From Ceriagrion tenellum (taxonomy: Eukaryota; Arthropoda; Insecta; Odonata; Coenagrionidae), in NCBI GenBank assembly GCA_963169105.1, contig OY720639.1:121603117-121667116 (forward strand): a DNA stretch of 64,000 bases. Direction: 5' to 3'. Below are positions 35,332-47,641 of the stretch, piece by piece. The notes below the pieces were generated by a model, which made no database searches, was not told the DNA's origin, and was given only the letters and a program-made list of their open reading frames with translations. A program made the position numbers and the translations under genes. Every line of letters begins with the position of its first letter. Position 1 is the stretch's first letter.

Positions 35332-36125
35332 TATCAATGTTTGTTACCACAGATGTAACAAACAGTTATTTCGAAAGTTGGTGAAAATATACGATACTTA
35401 AACATATCTAATTAATCTAGTCCACATTGTTAATATTTACCCCATACTATTCGGATACCTAGATGAACAAAATTAGTTTTTGACCATATTTCTCTGCTTT
35501 TATCGGTAAAAAATATTTTTCTTTGAGTGCAGCAATGCAGAAGTCACACTGAGAGAAAGTAATTGGAGCAAGAGGATTTCTTCACCTACCTTGAATGTGC
35601 GATCACCTGTGAATTCCGACGGACATCAAGCAAAGAAAGCCTAAGCCAAGAAAACGCTCATGATGAAAAGGCGACTACTGTGCTCAAAGAAGATTGGATG
35701 GCGGACAGTAAGTGAAAACATTCGTAGTGAGCGTGGCACTCCATGGATTGGAAGCATGGACCATTGGCAAAACTGAACAGGAAAGACTAGATGCCAGCAA
35801 AACCTGGTTTTGGAGGAGGATTTTGGATTAAACTCGCACAAATATTCACGTAAACCAAGACTAAAAACTGCAAATATAAGAATGGGAAGATATTTCGTTT
35901 TCGCATGGAAAGTAAACAAAATAAATTACAATCGGCGAAACAATATATCGCAGTACAACGTTTCACGGATTCAATTTTTCAAATACACTTCATCCAAGTT
36001 AGTAACCTGGATGTAATATATATTTGTATTTTGGACTGGATTAATTAGTTATGCTTAAATATTGTATATTTTCACTAACTTTCGAGATTACAGTTTGTTT
36101 TATCTGAAGTAACAAACATCAATAC
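35332..36125. repeat. Long inverted repeat around a LINE scrap
   Basis: The left arm (35332-35424) and right arm (36032-36125) are imperfect reverse complements, each about 90 bp. For example tcgaaagttggtgaaaatat in the left arm corresponds to tcgaaagttagtgaaaatat in the complement of the right. Between them lie 607 bp containing a family A LINE fragment. The arms may be DNA-transposon ends or two opposed retroelement ends. A hammerhead-like reading is faint: UUACC pairs with GGUGA in one arm and UUACU with AGUGA in the other. I found no target duplication. Confidence 0.65.
35613..35828 (+). pseudogene. LINE family A internal fragment, copy 6
   Basis: The plus frames read VKTFVVSVALHGLEAWTIGK then RLDASKTWFWRRIL, matching VALYGSEAWTIGK and WCWRRML of the best copy. 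An upstream part reads PTDIKQR. It breaks off abruptly at about 35828, without the family 3' tail. That is unusual for a target-primed LINE copy and fits a later deletion or incorporation into the surrounding inverted-repeat structure. Confidence 0.7.
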
Positions 36126-38084
36126 TATGTTTGGTATAGTTGACTCAGTGAAATAGCAAAAAGCATCAAAAACGAACTGAAATCAAAGAGATCGTGATTA
36201 CTTAGCATAATGTTTTCTCTCTCCCTTCTGCCCCCGTAACCATTAATCATTTCAAAAATAGATTCAATTTGGTTTTTAACCTGGTATTCCAACATTGCAT
36301 AGAAAATCTAGCAGGTATTTACACAAACTTTGTTTTCAAGCTCATGTGGTAACGGTTAACTACGCAATATAACTTCTCGCCCGTTATATTTCACACTTTT
36401 CAATTAAAGTCCAATCAATGTCAAGCTTTAGGTCAGTTATGAAACTAATTCAAAATATTTCAAATTAAAGTTGATTGGGCACCAATTTATCGATAATTTT
36501 CAGAAATTAGTATACATAAATTACGGGAGGAAAGAATTTGTTTTATGTGACGGTTGCCGCAAAAACTGCAAGTATTAAAAATTATAGGGAAATGAAATGA
36601 CAAGCACTGCAATGCTGATGAGTATATAGTCCTGTGGTAAGATGGAAGTAACTAAGGAAAAGTCAAGCCAGCAAGTTCGTCGAGATTAACCAATTCCTTT
36701 TAGTAGTTTTTCATATGAGACCGAAATTAGACAACTGAGAGACACTCCCAAGTCGTCATGCAAAGATATAGCTTGGCTGTGCTATACCGCAATGATATGA
36801 TTCGGGCTATCATCCTTTCTAAATTATATTTTTTACTTTAAGCACCATGTTACAGGCATCTTGTTAGAATGAGATCATAATTTGCCGATTGGCTCGAGAT
36901 CCCACCTAACTGTGAGTTTAAGGATTGCAATCAATTTTCACATTTATAGCCTTTGCTTTGATGATGTCGAAACTGAAACTGCTACCAACCCTATAAACCT
37001 CTGCCGGTCAAGTATTTTGGTACAAACTGGTTTACAAAGAATAAGAGTCATGTAACGGTAAAATTACTTGCTCATCAGCTTACTAGGGTTCTTGATAGAG
37101 TCATACAAAATTCAGTGGGTACCCACGGTCATGAAATGTGCTTCTACATACTTTTATTGGCCTTGGTATTAATAGCTGCTCATAGTTTTCCGCCGAGTCT
37201 AGGCTAAAACTACGAAATTCATACTATATCCAGCTATCGGTATACTATATCCAGCAACGCGAGAGAAATTTGGGCCTAAGAATAAAATGGATTGTGCAGG
37301 AAAAAAACTAATAGGCTAAGTAAAGTAAGCGACAATAAGCTGAAGAAATCTATGAGTGGAAGCAAATCTGGTATAATTTGACAAGTAGACATTGTTGCGT
37401 TCATTAATTTTACTTTTTATTATCAGCTTGTGCCAAGAGAATAGTTAATAGCAAGTTCGAAATTCCAGAGAACAAAAATCATCTTCATCCCGAGAGATTC
37501 ACTGCTTAATTTCCTTCATTTGGCTACGTTTGACAAAAATCTTCCCACTCCGAGGGTAGGTGTCGGATATTCTTTGTTTTTTTATAAGAAAGAAATCGGG
37601 CGTCCCATGGAGGGCACACTACGGCCACTAGGGTCTCTGCTTAGGGTTGGAAGGTAAGCCGAGGAAGTGTAGGGAGATAAAGGAGTACAGTAGCATGCTC
37701 TAAGTATTATTTAGAAGGCCTGTCTCTAAGTGCTGCGGCGACAAGAGTCAGAGGAAAGGCCTTGAGCCGACACGTGTCGTTTTCTGGGTGTTGGAGTTCT
37801 CAGGATCAGGATATCAATCGAAGCGGGAAAGGAAGAAAAGACAGAACACAGATTTCCTAACTTGTTTTTCCCACTTTACAACTCTTTTCCCTCCAAAGCT
37901 GCACTTTCTAAACATTTCAAGATTACTTCCCGCACGCGTAACCTCCAAAATCACTAATGCAACGCAAATGTTGTTAGAGGCTCTAGAAATGAAAGCAACA
38001 TCGAAAATATTGGGAAATAAAATTCTTAATGAAAGAAAAAACCACAAATCCTTAATCTCAATTATAAGAAGAATTTTTATTTTT
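36126..38084. other. AT-rich stretch, no gene recognised
   Basis: About 2 kb with no gene. A 13-bp direct repeat (tactatatccagc) occurs twice at about 37222-37256. A partial GATGATGTCGAAAC at about 36960-36973 resembles a decayed PLE hammerhead without stem II. A GC-richer patch lies at 37600-37790. The 118-codon frame at 37788-38144 runs into the MITE that follows and has no motif. Confidence 0.4.
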
Positions 38085-38322
38085 TTAACCTCCTCAGTCC
38101 CGAGATATATCCATCATTATTTTTGGAATATTCTTCATACTTAAGTTTTGCGTTGTAAGCCATGTTTGCAGAGCTAATATCTCTGTGAATCAAGGTTCTT
38201 AATGATGCTGCCACTTATCAGCAAGAGCTGAACTAGGGGCGTTGCCAATATTTTGCGTTGCTGAGCAGGAAAAAATTCAATTATGTGTATTGTATGCAAT
38301 ACGCCAGGACCGAGGAGGTTAA
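38085..38322. mobile_element. piggyBac-type MITE, 238 bp, TTAA-flanked
   Basis: TTAA at 38085-38088 and 38319-38322 flank 12-bp terminal inverted repeats: CCTCCTCAGTCC (38089-38100) and the complement of GGACCGAGGAGG (38307-38318), 11 of 12 identical. TTAA duplication and a terminus starting CC are the signature of piggyBac-superfamily transposition. At 238 bp with no open frame it would be non-autonomous, moved by a transposase encoded elsewhere. No piggyBac gene is in the window. Confidence 0.7.
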
Positions 38323-40319
38323 GAAGAATTTTTTGTAGATATTTGAGATGGGTGATATTTTTACTAGCAATGAGAATGCTTCGGATACTGGTGGCTAAAC
38401 TGTATTAGACTTCCATAGTATTCCTGTGCCATAATTATAACTTGGACGAAATGTAGACTCAATTTAAAGGATAAATAACACACGTTCTCACCAAAGTCAC
38501 CATTAATTGTCAGTTCATCTACAGTTCAAAGTACACGTGGGGTATGCGTGAGAGTCCTATAGCAATGGAAAACCCGGATTAGGCTTATCGATGAAAAGAA
38601 AACATTCTCATGTGATGAATAAGCAGAGAAAGCAATAATAATTCCTAAATAATCACTGTATATAATTGCAACAAATATTAGATATGTTAGCCACAGTATT
38701 ACAACAATGACATATACAAACTAGTAGGTCATATATTTAAATTTTTTGCGAAAAGATGCAAAACACTCTGCACAAAGTACATGAAAATCAGTACAAATAT
38801 GCAGTCTCTTTCCTACGCTAGAGGGTATAATAGTGTTGACAAAGATGATAGGTTTCCTTGTAGCTGCCTCCCAAGAGAATAATTTTAGGGAAATAATAGA
38901 AAAGTGAAGAGGGCGGTAGGAGGTAGGAGGAGAACAGAGGGCAGAATTAAGTATTTAATAACGAAGACCGGGAATGTACACAAAGACAAGTTTTCGAAGG
39001 GACGCTGCCTGAGGAAAATCCTGTTTACAAGGGCAAGGTGAAATACATGGCTAGCTTATGTATCATTTAAGAATTGGCCTCTCAATGCCACGGTATTTTA
39101 TAATTTCATCAAAGGGCTCGATTCAATCCGTTGACTTGTACTTCGCAACAGTCTCTGGCTTAGAAACGACTCTCATCTCCTCTTCATTTCTGTGAGTCAG
39201 TCATGCGACTCCTGGCTTCGGACATGATTAGCAGAACGTCCCGTTTGTCCTTCCACTTCAGAATACAGATGTATACTATATTAAAATTCTGAGTTGCTGG
39301 ATTTTTGGTTGATGTTGAAAGCTGAGGGCATATCGCGGAGGCAGTGTAAAATTGGTATTCTCTCTCTAACGGTGGAATATATGCCTCAACGTGAATTATT
39401 CGCCTTTTCCCTATTCGTTTCCGTACTAACTAAAATTATAAAATGTAATTTAAAGTTAAAAATCCAAAGATATGCATTTAAGTGTAAATAAATAATTTTT
39501 ACCTTGGCCTGATACAGATAAAAGGTAGCTAGGAATTAATCTGCTTCAGTTAAGTCGTGACATCGGCTGGGAAAATGCATATTTACAGCGTTACTGCAAT
39601 ACCACACATCAGGTTTACTAAAAATATTGTACATTTATTAATAGATGAAAAACTCTCGATAAAACCACATAAAAAACTAGTAATTATGTAAAACTACTCA
39701 TCAGGAGAACGTCCCATAAATATTCTAAGAAAACATTGAGGCTGCAGAATTTGTTTTTGAACAATATCATTTATATCATACATTAATGTAATTGACGATA
39801 GTGATAATATTTATAATTTTCTCAATTTTTTTATGAATAAAACTCTTTTTATTGTTCAAAACATTCCTCGGACTTGGCGTGGACTCCAACTTCGGATTTG
39901 GAAAAGAACAGAAAAATAAAAACGAAGAATGACATTTGAAAATTTGGAGGTAATTATGTGGCATTAAATATACACTTTAATAAAATTAAGAGAAAAAGTT
40001 CTGGTAGAAAGTCGTCAGAAAATGTAGACCAAACACAAAGACTGGAATGAAAGTACGACATTCACAATTTTAAAAATTCACTGAAATTATTACATATTCA
40101 CGATTTGTATAAATTATGCCCGTAAATCGAATAAAAAGGCGTCGAAAGTGACATTTCATTGCAAGATGAAAAGAACGAGTATATTATCATATAAAATATA
40201 TTGCTATTTTTATACGATTAGCGCTGAAAATATTGGTAAATAAAATCGTGTAAAATCGATTTCTCGGAAAATGGATGAAAAATGGCTTACCTCAGGGTCA
40301 AAGAAAGGACTTGGACCCC
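38323..40319. other. AT-rich stretch, no gene recognised
   Basis: About 2 kb with no recognisable feature. The small open frames (39294-39491 plus, 39776-39964 minus) have no motif. Confidence 0.5.
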
Positions 40320-40735
40320 GATGGAACGACAACATAAAACTAAACCGGTCTTCATTCATTGAGGTCCTCTTTATCCCAGAGGGGTATTTAAGGTCACTAG
40401 GAAGCTTTATGGGCCCCGGGTGAAAGAGCTGAAATACTAATGGTACTGATGACGTGATATGACGTCATGTCATGATATAACGTCATCAGTGACCATTTCT
40501 TTCACCCGCGGCGTATAGACCATCACGTCATCAGCCCCGGCGTGTAGTTCACTATGATATGATGTCACGACATGCCGCATGGAACGTGGTATTCCATGTT
40601 TTCTGAAAACAAGACTCGTTATAAACACCTGCGCAAAAGGTAGGAAAGATACCATCCATTTGAGGGGCTCGAACCTACTACGCCCGGATAAGTGATCTTT
40701 ACCCCACTGTCACTTAGACCTTTGAGGCCGGTGGA
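40320..40735 (-). mobile_element. tRNA-derived SINE with TGACGTCA-rich body
   Basis: The minus strand starts with a tRNA-like head: A-box region TCTAAGTGACAGTGGGG (about 40700-40716) and B box GGTTCGAGCCC (about 40666-40676). That gives an internal RNA polymerase III promoter. The body has several TGATGACG/CGTCATCA units and an imperfect palindrome at about 40415-40510 in which GGGTGAAAGA and TGATGACGT recur in inverted order. The 3' border is not clear. The tRNA-like head is too divergent, and continues into unrelated DNA, for this to be a true tRNA gene. Confidence 0.6.
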
Positions 40736-43700
40736 GTTTAGTCCTTCCTGATTTACAGAAGGATTACAACATTTCCTATTCTGTTATCGCAATATATAGA
40801 ATCGTTCTCAATGCCAATTTCAAGTGTCATAAAGTGTGTCCATCGGCATATTGCTCCACCAAAAATGGTGAATAGGAAACGGTGGATGGCCATGATTGAA
40901 CTGGAACGTAAAATATTTGCAAGCAAAAACGAAAAATCGCAAGACGAAGTGTGGAGCCATTTTAAAGCCGTTTATTGAACCTTTATTTGCGTGTTTATTT
41001 ACAACCTAATTGCAAAAAAATAAATACAAAGCGAAATTTAAATCCCAGTAATTTATGAGTATTATTCGCACATTTACAAAGCAAAACATGCTAGTCAAAT
41101 AAATTTCTTTTTAATTACCTAGATTAGTTTGGTATTACCATTGAGGTAGATAAAGAGGGCGCTTGTCAAGGTAGAAGCTATCACAAGGGTATAGTCTGTC
41201 CGCCATTTTTGTTAACCCTAATCTTCCTTAAGACTTAAGACCTTAAGGACTAACGCACTAATATGGCAATTTTACGATGTTTTCCAACGATAAGTTACCA
41301 GAAATCTGCACGCATATTTAACCTTATTTTCCTCATATATATTTTTCATTTATTTAAAATGATCATTTAATCCGCCTTCCGGTGTAAATTTTGATTTAAT
41401 CGAACTGAATCCATAGAACTAAGTAGGTAATATTAATTTCAAGAGTGGCTTACCTTAAATTTCAAAAAAATGGCAGAGAATTTTTCTATACGCCCACAAA
41501 TTTGTACATCCCGTAATGCCACTCTATGAAAACTAAGTAAGAGCAGGAATGGACAATATGGTAGTTATTTTAGCCGTGAGGTTACAGATTGATGACAAAA
41601 ATCCCTCTTTTTCTACCTCATTGTGTATTACTTAGAATCATGGGTGAACAGGGACTCCACCTGTGACTTGAAGCTTGGAAATGTTATAGTATCTGAAGAC
41701 ATTTACCCGATAATTGCAAGGAATTAGTCCTTAGATCGCGTATGAAAGCTGGAAATATTTCATCGATACCTACAGTAGACAGTTATAATATCGATTTCTT
41801 GTCGTATCAATGAAATGTACATTTTTACAAAATATATTCATTCCTATTGAAAGTATTTATTCATTTAAACACTTTTTTAAAGGAACTTTAAACGGAAAAC
41901 TTTTAAAAAATAGCCTAATTTCCATATACCAACCCCGTAACCATACGACATTCGTAACTTATACGGATTCATGACACTAGTCTAATATTAATGGCCCAGC
42001 TTTAAAAATGAATACTGCTCCACAAATTTTATATTGCAAAACCAATTCCAGCTCGTTAAATTACGCTCAAACCTAGCATGAAATAAAATCAGTCCGACCG
42101 CGCTCGTGAGCTTCAACGTCGACCTGACGTCTTTTTATACGAATACCTCAACATCTGCAACGGGCCAGATCCATCCGGAGGAATCAATTTAACGGGGGCT
42201 TAACTGGTGGAAAATACCCTACCTCCACAGGGTTCGCTTTTTTAGATCCGAGCACCTCAGGTGCACCCTGAGATTATTTTACGGGCTCCTCGGGTCTGAT
42301 TCCTGCACCAGCAATTTCGATAATGAGAGATTCCATTACTGGTGGAGCAAAAATAAATAAAAATCAAAAGAGAACCCCTTTCGAGCAAAGCTGGAATTCG
42401 TGCCCGAAAATTTAACGGGTCGTTGCTCAGGGAAATGTTTACCTTATGAACCGTTACTCTGTAGAAGAGGAACTTCCATATGGAATGGATTTTTTTTATG
42501 TAAATCATACATTTGACGTTTGCGCAAAAGATATATGTATCCTTTCATACGGAGAAGGGGATGATAAATATAGTTTATCTTTTGATTGGAAAGAGTGTTT
42601 GAGATGGATCGAAATTCAGAATATATTTTGGCAAATCTGAAATAAAATCATTTTGTTGCATCAGATAGGCATTCTCTTCCTTGAAGGCGTAATGATAGCC
42701 TACGCTTAATGTACTCCAGGAGGTAATGGCCCTTTAAAAAGCTTGTTTTGAAACGTTCATTGTAGGTTGCGTCTTCAAGCATTTATCGATACCGTGAGCT
42801 GATATCATGCCGAAACCTCATTGGTGATTCTATCTTCCAGCAACGAGCATTAAACTACCGTTGGTCCATGGCACATTCCTTTCTCTCAATTCAGCAAAAC
42901 ATATTTACAATACGTAAATTGTCGTAAGACAGGCTGAATATCAAGGCAAAATATTCTATTTCATTAAAATTTCAGTGTTAAAGAGATATTGTTGGCGGTC
43001 GGTTACTGTTAAATGCTTTAAAAATATGCTTCAAGGAGAGCTTTTTTAATAAGTAAAAGTAAAAGAATCCCAATTTGGAAATAAACGCTTCAATTAATTG
43101 AAATTGATCAATCAGATGTAACTAATTTTATTTCCAGTAATTATACACATTAATTTTATTATTGAGAGTAGAATTTTGGTGGAGACTTCCAAATGAATTT
43201 CACCATTACGGAAAATTGAGTGAGTTGATAAGTGAACGAATTGATCCTTGGAGATGCAAAGAGAAGCCATCCTTATAAGCATTGCAGTTGGCATGGTCAA
43301 GAGGTAAAAAAAATATCATCCATACTACCCTTCCGCTACCTCTTTTTTAGACCTCAATGATTTAAAAGTGCCAAGTATGCGTGGGCAGTCACAACAGTAA
43401 CTTTAATAAAGCACAGATAACTTTAGTGAGCTGGATGTAACTCAACATCCCCTCGGTTACGACCAAACTTAATCAAAGTAGGTGAGCTTCTCACAAAAAT
43501 TTCCGCCATTACTTTTGATCGATTGTGACAGAACAGGAAATTCAAGTGAAAGCCTTTTACAGGATGGTCAGCACTGAATTTAGTACCGTAATGAGTGCAG
43601 CACACTTGGAACCAAATTCAAGGTTTTAATCAAATTCGATATCTTAGGTCCAATTTTCACACGATCCTGATTTTAGTGCGTAGTGTACCTGTTTGGTCAT

Positions 43701-44470
43701 TTATTGAACCACGCGACGAAAATAAACTGCGCCATAGTTTTTGCACATTTACTCTGTTTCTTGCAATGAATTCTATGCAATCGTCCGAAAACAGCTAAAG
43801 AAGTTTAAAAAAAAAAAACATTTTTTTCTCATGGCTCCCCCGTAAATTATTTTCGTAGATTCCAGTGCCGCCATCAACATTCCCTCAATACAATCGACTT
43901 GCCTGCTACTGGTTGTTGGATCCAAGAAACGATTAGATAATAAGTATCGTACTTATTTCACTTTTCAGTACTGAAAATTGATACCGTAAGCCGATGCGAT
44001 CACACCCTTTGCACGGAACGATTATAAACATCGAGTTCAAACTGAGTTCAGTTTTATTTTCAGAACTGAATTAAGCATCGTGTGAAACGGCCGAAAGATA
44101 AACATCGTTAAAATTATGAGACACGAGTGTGGCTCTGGAATTGGATTAATCCATTGGACTGAAATAATGAAGTATATGAATTTAGACGCCCCGCATTGTC
44201 ATCTCAGCAAATGGTGCAGACACGACGAAGTAATCCATTGAAAAGACAACAGTACTATTACAAACTGTCCACTACAATCATTGGTGAGCCTAAATGTATT
44301 CCATTTGCTACATTAAAGCGTATGGGGGAATGAATAAATCGAAGTGGACGGAATGAAATACAAAAGTGGCATAAAAGTCGTAAGGGTGTTTAAGGCGACT
44401 TTTATTCATGAACAGATTTGAGAGAAATTTAGCGTGAATCTTCTTATTGGTAATATCCTCGTACGCTTTA
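40736..44470. other. AT-rich stretch, no gene recognised
   Basis: About 3.7 kb with no identified gene. A GC-richer region at about 42080-42430 and a cluster of short palindromes (ttttcagtactgaaaa; ttcag...ctgaa) at 43965-44075 may be unrecognised MITE sequence. No terminal repeats or target duplications could be established. Confidence 0.45.
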
Positions 44471-44950
44471 CTGATTTATGCGTAAAGTAGAGGAGGTTCG
44501 TCATAATGAGAACAAGAATCATCTTTTCCACAATTTTCCGTTGTTTCCGTGTTCGTTTTTCTTAACCCTCTCCGTTGATCCACCCTTCCGCGGACTTCTC
44601 ATTTTTCCCCTAATACCAGCTAACTGCTATCTTTCCCTTGTTAATGACTGCGCCTGTTTATCATTTTCTGACCCCACTCCCTTCCCTCCTTACTTGATGT
44701 TCGTCCCTTATATCCCGTCTCTTCGTTCTCCCACGTTTCCTTGTTCTCCGCTTGTTCGTGACGTATTGTTTTTCACGTCAGAACTCCCCCTACCTTCTAT
44801 ACAATACCTATTCCTCCTTTTAACCATACAAATACGATGTATACTGTTAAGCATTGACTTGTATCTGATATTGATTCTATGAGTCGAAACGCGTAGTACT
44901 GGCAATTAAAAAAATTGTGGACAAGTGCGATTGTTGTTCTCGTTGCATAT
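44471..44950 (+). mobile_element. Penelope-like 3' UTR and terminal repeat
   Basis: A C/T-rich tract (about 44520-44830) leads into a hammerhead-like motif (44861-44899) and the end TAAAAAAATTGTGGACAAG. That end is shared with the insertion at 23.4 kb (TAAAAAAA and TGTGGACA). The downstream part of the 46.8-kb PLE also has a C/T-rich stretch before its GAAAC motif. The 134-codon open frame here (44478-44882) is almost all Pro, Ser, Leu and Phe and is compositional. Coding sequence is absent, so this is a 5'-truncated copy. Confidence 0.65.
44861..44899 (+). ncRNA. Hammerhead-ribozyme-like motif
   Basis: GTAT, CTGATAT (core changed at the last two bases), T, stem II GATTC-TAT-GAGTC (five pairs, one G-U), GAA, ACGCGT self-complementary stem III, A as cleavage base, GTAC pairing with the opening GTAT through one G-U. 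The 3' half matches the 23.4-kb copy; the altered core suggests lost activity. Confidence 0.55.
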
Positions 44951-46025
44951 CCTTGTGGTACTTGACATTTAAAAACAGCAACATCGAAAGTCTTTAATTA
45001 AATGCGTAAAGATTTTCTCCTAAACGCGAAAAGTATTATTTTTATATCACTCTCATGGTTCCTACTAAACATCAAGGTATCATACCGAATAGAGAAGATG
45101 TGCTTATTAACAGTTTTTTTACTGATATTTCGAATTCCGCTTCGTAAACTTAAGCCATAAAAATCCACTCATAGAGCCAAAAATTATAAAATATAATCCT
45201 TGAATAATTTATATTACCACATATTTGGTTATTTCCGATGCATGAAGAGCTGTACTTCAGTGAGGTGAGGTTCGATATTTTTTTCAACTCGCTTCAAAAA
45301 TAATGAAAGCTTGCTCTCAATAATTCAAGATTCACGCTTCAACCACCTTAAGGGTGAGAAGAAGTATCTTTTAGCTGAGAAAAGAAGGCAGATTGGATGA
45401 CTGAAACGGGTAATGGGGGACCAAGAAATGCTTTAGGCCGAGATGCGTGGGATGAGGTTACGTAAAATGTGAAGGAAAAGAAATAAAATAAGCAACAAGG
45501 TCAGGGTTTAGAGACACGACGCATGCTGGGATAAAGGAAGACATTGTATTAGGAGATAGGAGTCACCAGCTGTAAAAATTTTAAGAATTTGTTTTTTCTT
45601 TAGCTTAAACCTCCATGTACCGGTGGATTACCCTAAAAATGACATTAGTAATATTTGTGTACATTTATTAACAGATTTTCTAACGATTTCAAATGCATAA
45701 TTTTTGAATTCCGTTTTACACGGGGCAGGAAATTGTACGATTTAAAACTACATTCTTTTCTCAATATGGCTTGCAACTAATATTAGGCTATAATAGGGAC
45801 TAATTTGCCATCTCGTGATCAATAATTTTCGCATTCGTTCTTACAATTTACTTCTATACCCGATTATATTTTAAATGGACATTCGTACAAGCATCAAATT
45901 GTGCAATTATGTGCACAGTTTAAAACAACCTTGACAGTATCTATCAACCGTAGTCTTAAATATTTGTCTATTAAACGTGAATAAAAATTTTAAGCCACGT
46001 AAATGGCCAAAATGGTATCTCAATG
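44951..46025. other. AT-rich stretch, no gene recognised
   Basis: About 1.1 kb with no recognisable feature. Confidence 0.5.
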
Positions 46026-46400
46026 GCTAGACGTAATCGCAGCTTATAACTTGTCTACATGTATTTCAACAGCAAAGATATAAATTGAAAGGGATATTGT
46101 CTTTCGCTAAGGAAACAAACTGTTAGTTTCCGACTATTATCAGCTCAATTATATACAAAAGTGCAGCCTAATACCTGAAGTGTGGCATTTTTTGATTTTG
46201 TGGTGTTCTAACGCCTTCACGAGCATGTAACTCTTGACTATAAATGCTTAGACAAATTTTAAGATAACGCATCACAAAGGGCACTTCGGTAGGTTATTTG
46301 GCTAAATCACTCGGTGCGATATTGGAGGAACCTGGTTTGAGTTGCTGTAAAAGCGAAAAAATTTTCCTCTGTGTAATTCCGCACGGAAATATTTTCTTAA
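46026..46400 (+). mobile_element. Two decayed tRNA-like SINE heads
   Basis: At 46026-46090 the order TCTCAATGGCTAGACG (A-box-like) then CATGTATTTCAACAGC (B-box-like) resembles a decayed tRNA head. At about 46288-46400, GGTAGGTTATTTGGCTAAA then CCTGGTTTGAGTTGC is followed by AAAATTTTCCTCTGTGTAAT, a body that recalls the tRNA-like repeat at 53.76 kb. Both are degenerate and borders are approximate. Confidence 0.4.
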
Positions 46401-46864
46401 AATGGCGTTTTATCTGCCACATAAGGAGAGTCATTACAAAATGAGAATTAATCGCAATACGTTCAGAAAAATGTCTTCAAAATTGAAAAAATATACGTTA
46501 TGTATTCAAAGACAAGATATTGAAGAAAATAAGAAAAAATGGATAAGGGCATGCAGATATGCCCTTATATATAGGGAAAGTGACATTTTATAATGCTTAT
46601 CAGGAATTTGACATTAAAGCCTATCTGCTATCTTAATTGTGAGAGAACGTTAAAGCCTTGATTTTATGTATTCATAACATAACATTAAGGCTTAATTACG
46701 AACCTAGCAATTATTATGACCTCACAAATTTATTCCAGTTTATTTATTTTTTCTCAATTGAGCTGTTTCCTCCGGATATATGGAAAATTTGTCGCAACTC
46801 ATAGAAACAAATATGACTTCGTAATACATCAAACTTTGTATCTCCCACAGTTTTGTTATACATA

Positions 46865-46880
46865 GTACTACTAGTTTCGG
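46865..46880 (-). ncRNA. 3' half of a hammerhead-like motif
   Basis: The minus strand reads GAA, ACTAGT (self-complementary), A, GTAC, the same 3' half as the 23.4- and 44.9-kb motifs. Core and stem II are not recognisable upstream. The opposite end of the element has GAA, ACTAGA, A, GTAC at 48159-48172 on plus. Confidence 0.45.
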
Positions 46881-47049
46881 CATCTTTAGGTGAACCGAGT
46901 TTTCAGTAGTAGGGATATTCATACAAGTCTGAGGGGAAATGGTGTGGATGGGGTGGGTTGAGTGGGGTGAAGTAAGGGGAGGGAAGAGGGCGGACCATTG
47001 CGGAAAGCCGGTGTGCCATCCTGGGTTGAGGGGATAAGGTTACTAAAAG

Positions 47050-47400
47050 AAACGGGGAGGGATTAAGGAAGGTACTGTCATTTGAAAGACAACCTGAATC
47101 TCTTATATGGCCGATCGCTGTTTTTTCGTGAGCGGCCAACGTTTTGTCTTTCTTGGCGAAGAATAAAACTTCCATATTAAATTCGCTCTTGTGGCCCAAC
47201 TCCATCAGATGCGTGATGGAAGCAAATCAGTCGCCCTTCTTCTTGAGGCACAGATGGTGTTCCTTGGCTCTGATTTTGAACTTGTGCCCTGTTCTACCAA
47301 TGTAGATACACTCACAGTCGGAAAAAGATACATTATACACACGACATTTAGATTTCAAATCCACAATGTCTTTAAAATTACTTAGCAGCCTTCCCAAGGT
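47050..47400 (-). pseudogene. Penelope-like GIY-YIG endonuclease remnant
   Basis: The minus frame reads DIVDLKSKCRVYNVSF, then DCECIYIGRTGHKFKIRAKEH. This is the GIY-YIG nuclease core in its PLE form (VYNVxCxxC followed by xYIGxT, then R and EH). After one in-frame stop (about 47229) it continues ITHLMELGHKSEF, which corresponds to the NHxxxxGHxFxF region. In PLEs this domain nicks target DNA for insertion. It joins to the RT remnant upstream through a decayed linker. The Tyr, Arg and Glu-His signature residues are visible; the stop makes this copy non-functional. Confidence 0.82.
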
Positions 47401-47641
47401 ATTAACATCATAAAAACAGGCTTAAAATTATAACCGGGGAGGGAATTACGAGTAGAATAGGACAGAGAGAAAATGAACGATAAACTATTTTAAACCATTT
47501 TTTCCTGTCTTTGGGATTATCGGGTGACAAGGAACACATTTTTGTGGAGGTTAACAGCGTTGATTTTTTTAAAATTAAGATTTTGGTGATTACTGAGTCA
47601 CTAAATCTGTTATTTTTGGATATTTCTTGGATGGTATTAAG

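Noticed and set aside
36955..36985. GATGATGTCGAAAC as another hammerhead
   Set aside because: Core-like words are adjacent but stem II is absent and no flanking GTAC/GTAC pairing is seen.
43965..44075. Cluster of ttcag/ctgaa palindromes as a MITE
   Set aside because: No terminal inverted repeats or target duplication could be delimited.
44478..44882. 134-codon plus open frame as a gene
   Set aside because: Pyrimidine-tract composition directly before a PLE terminal motif; read as 3' UTR.
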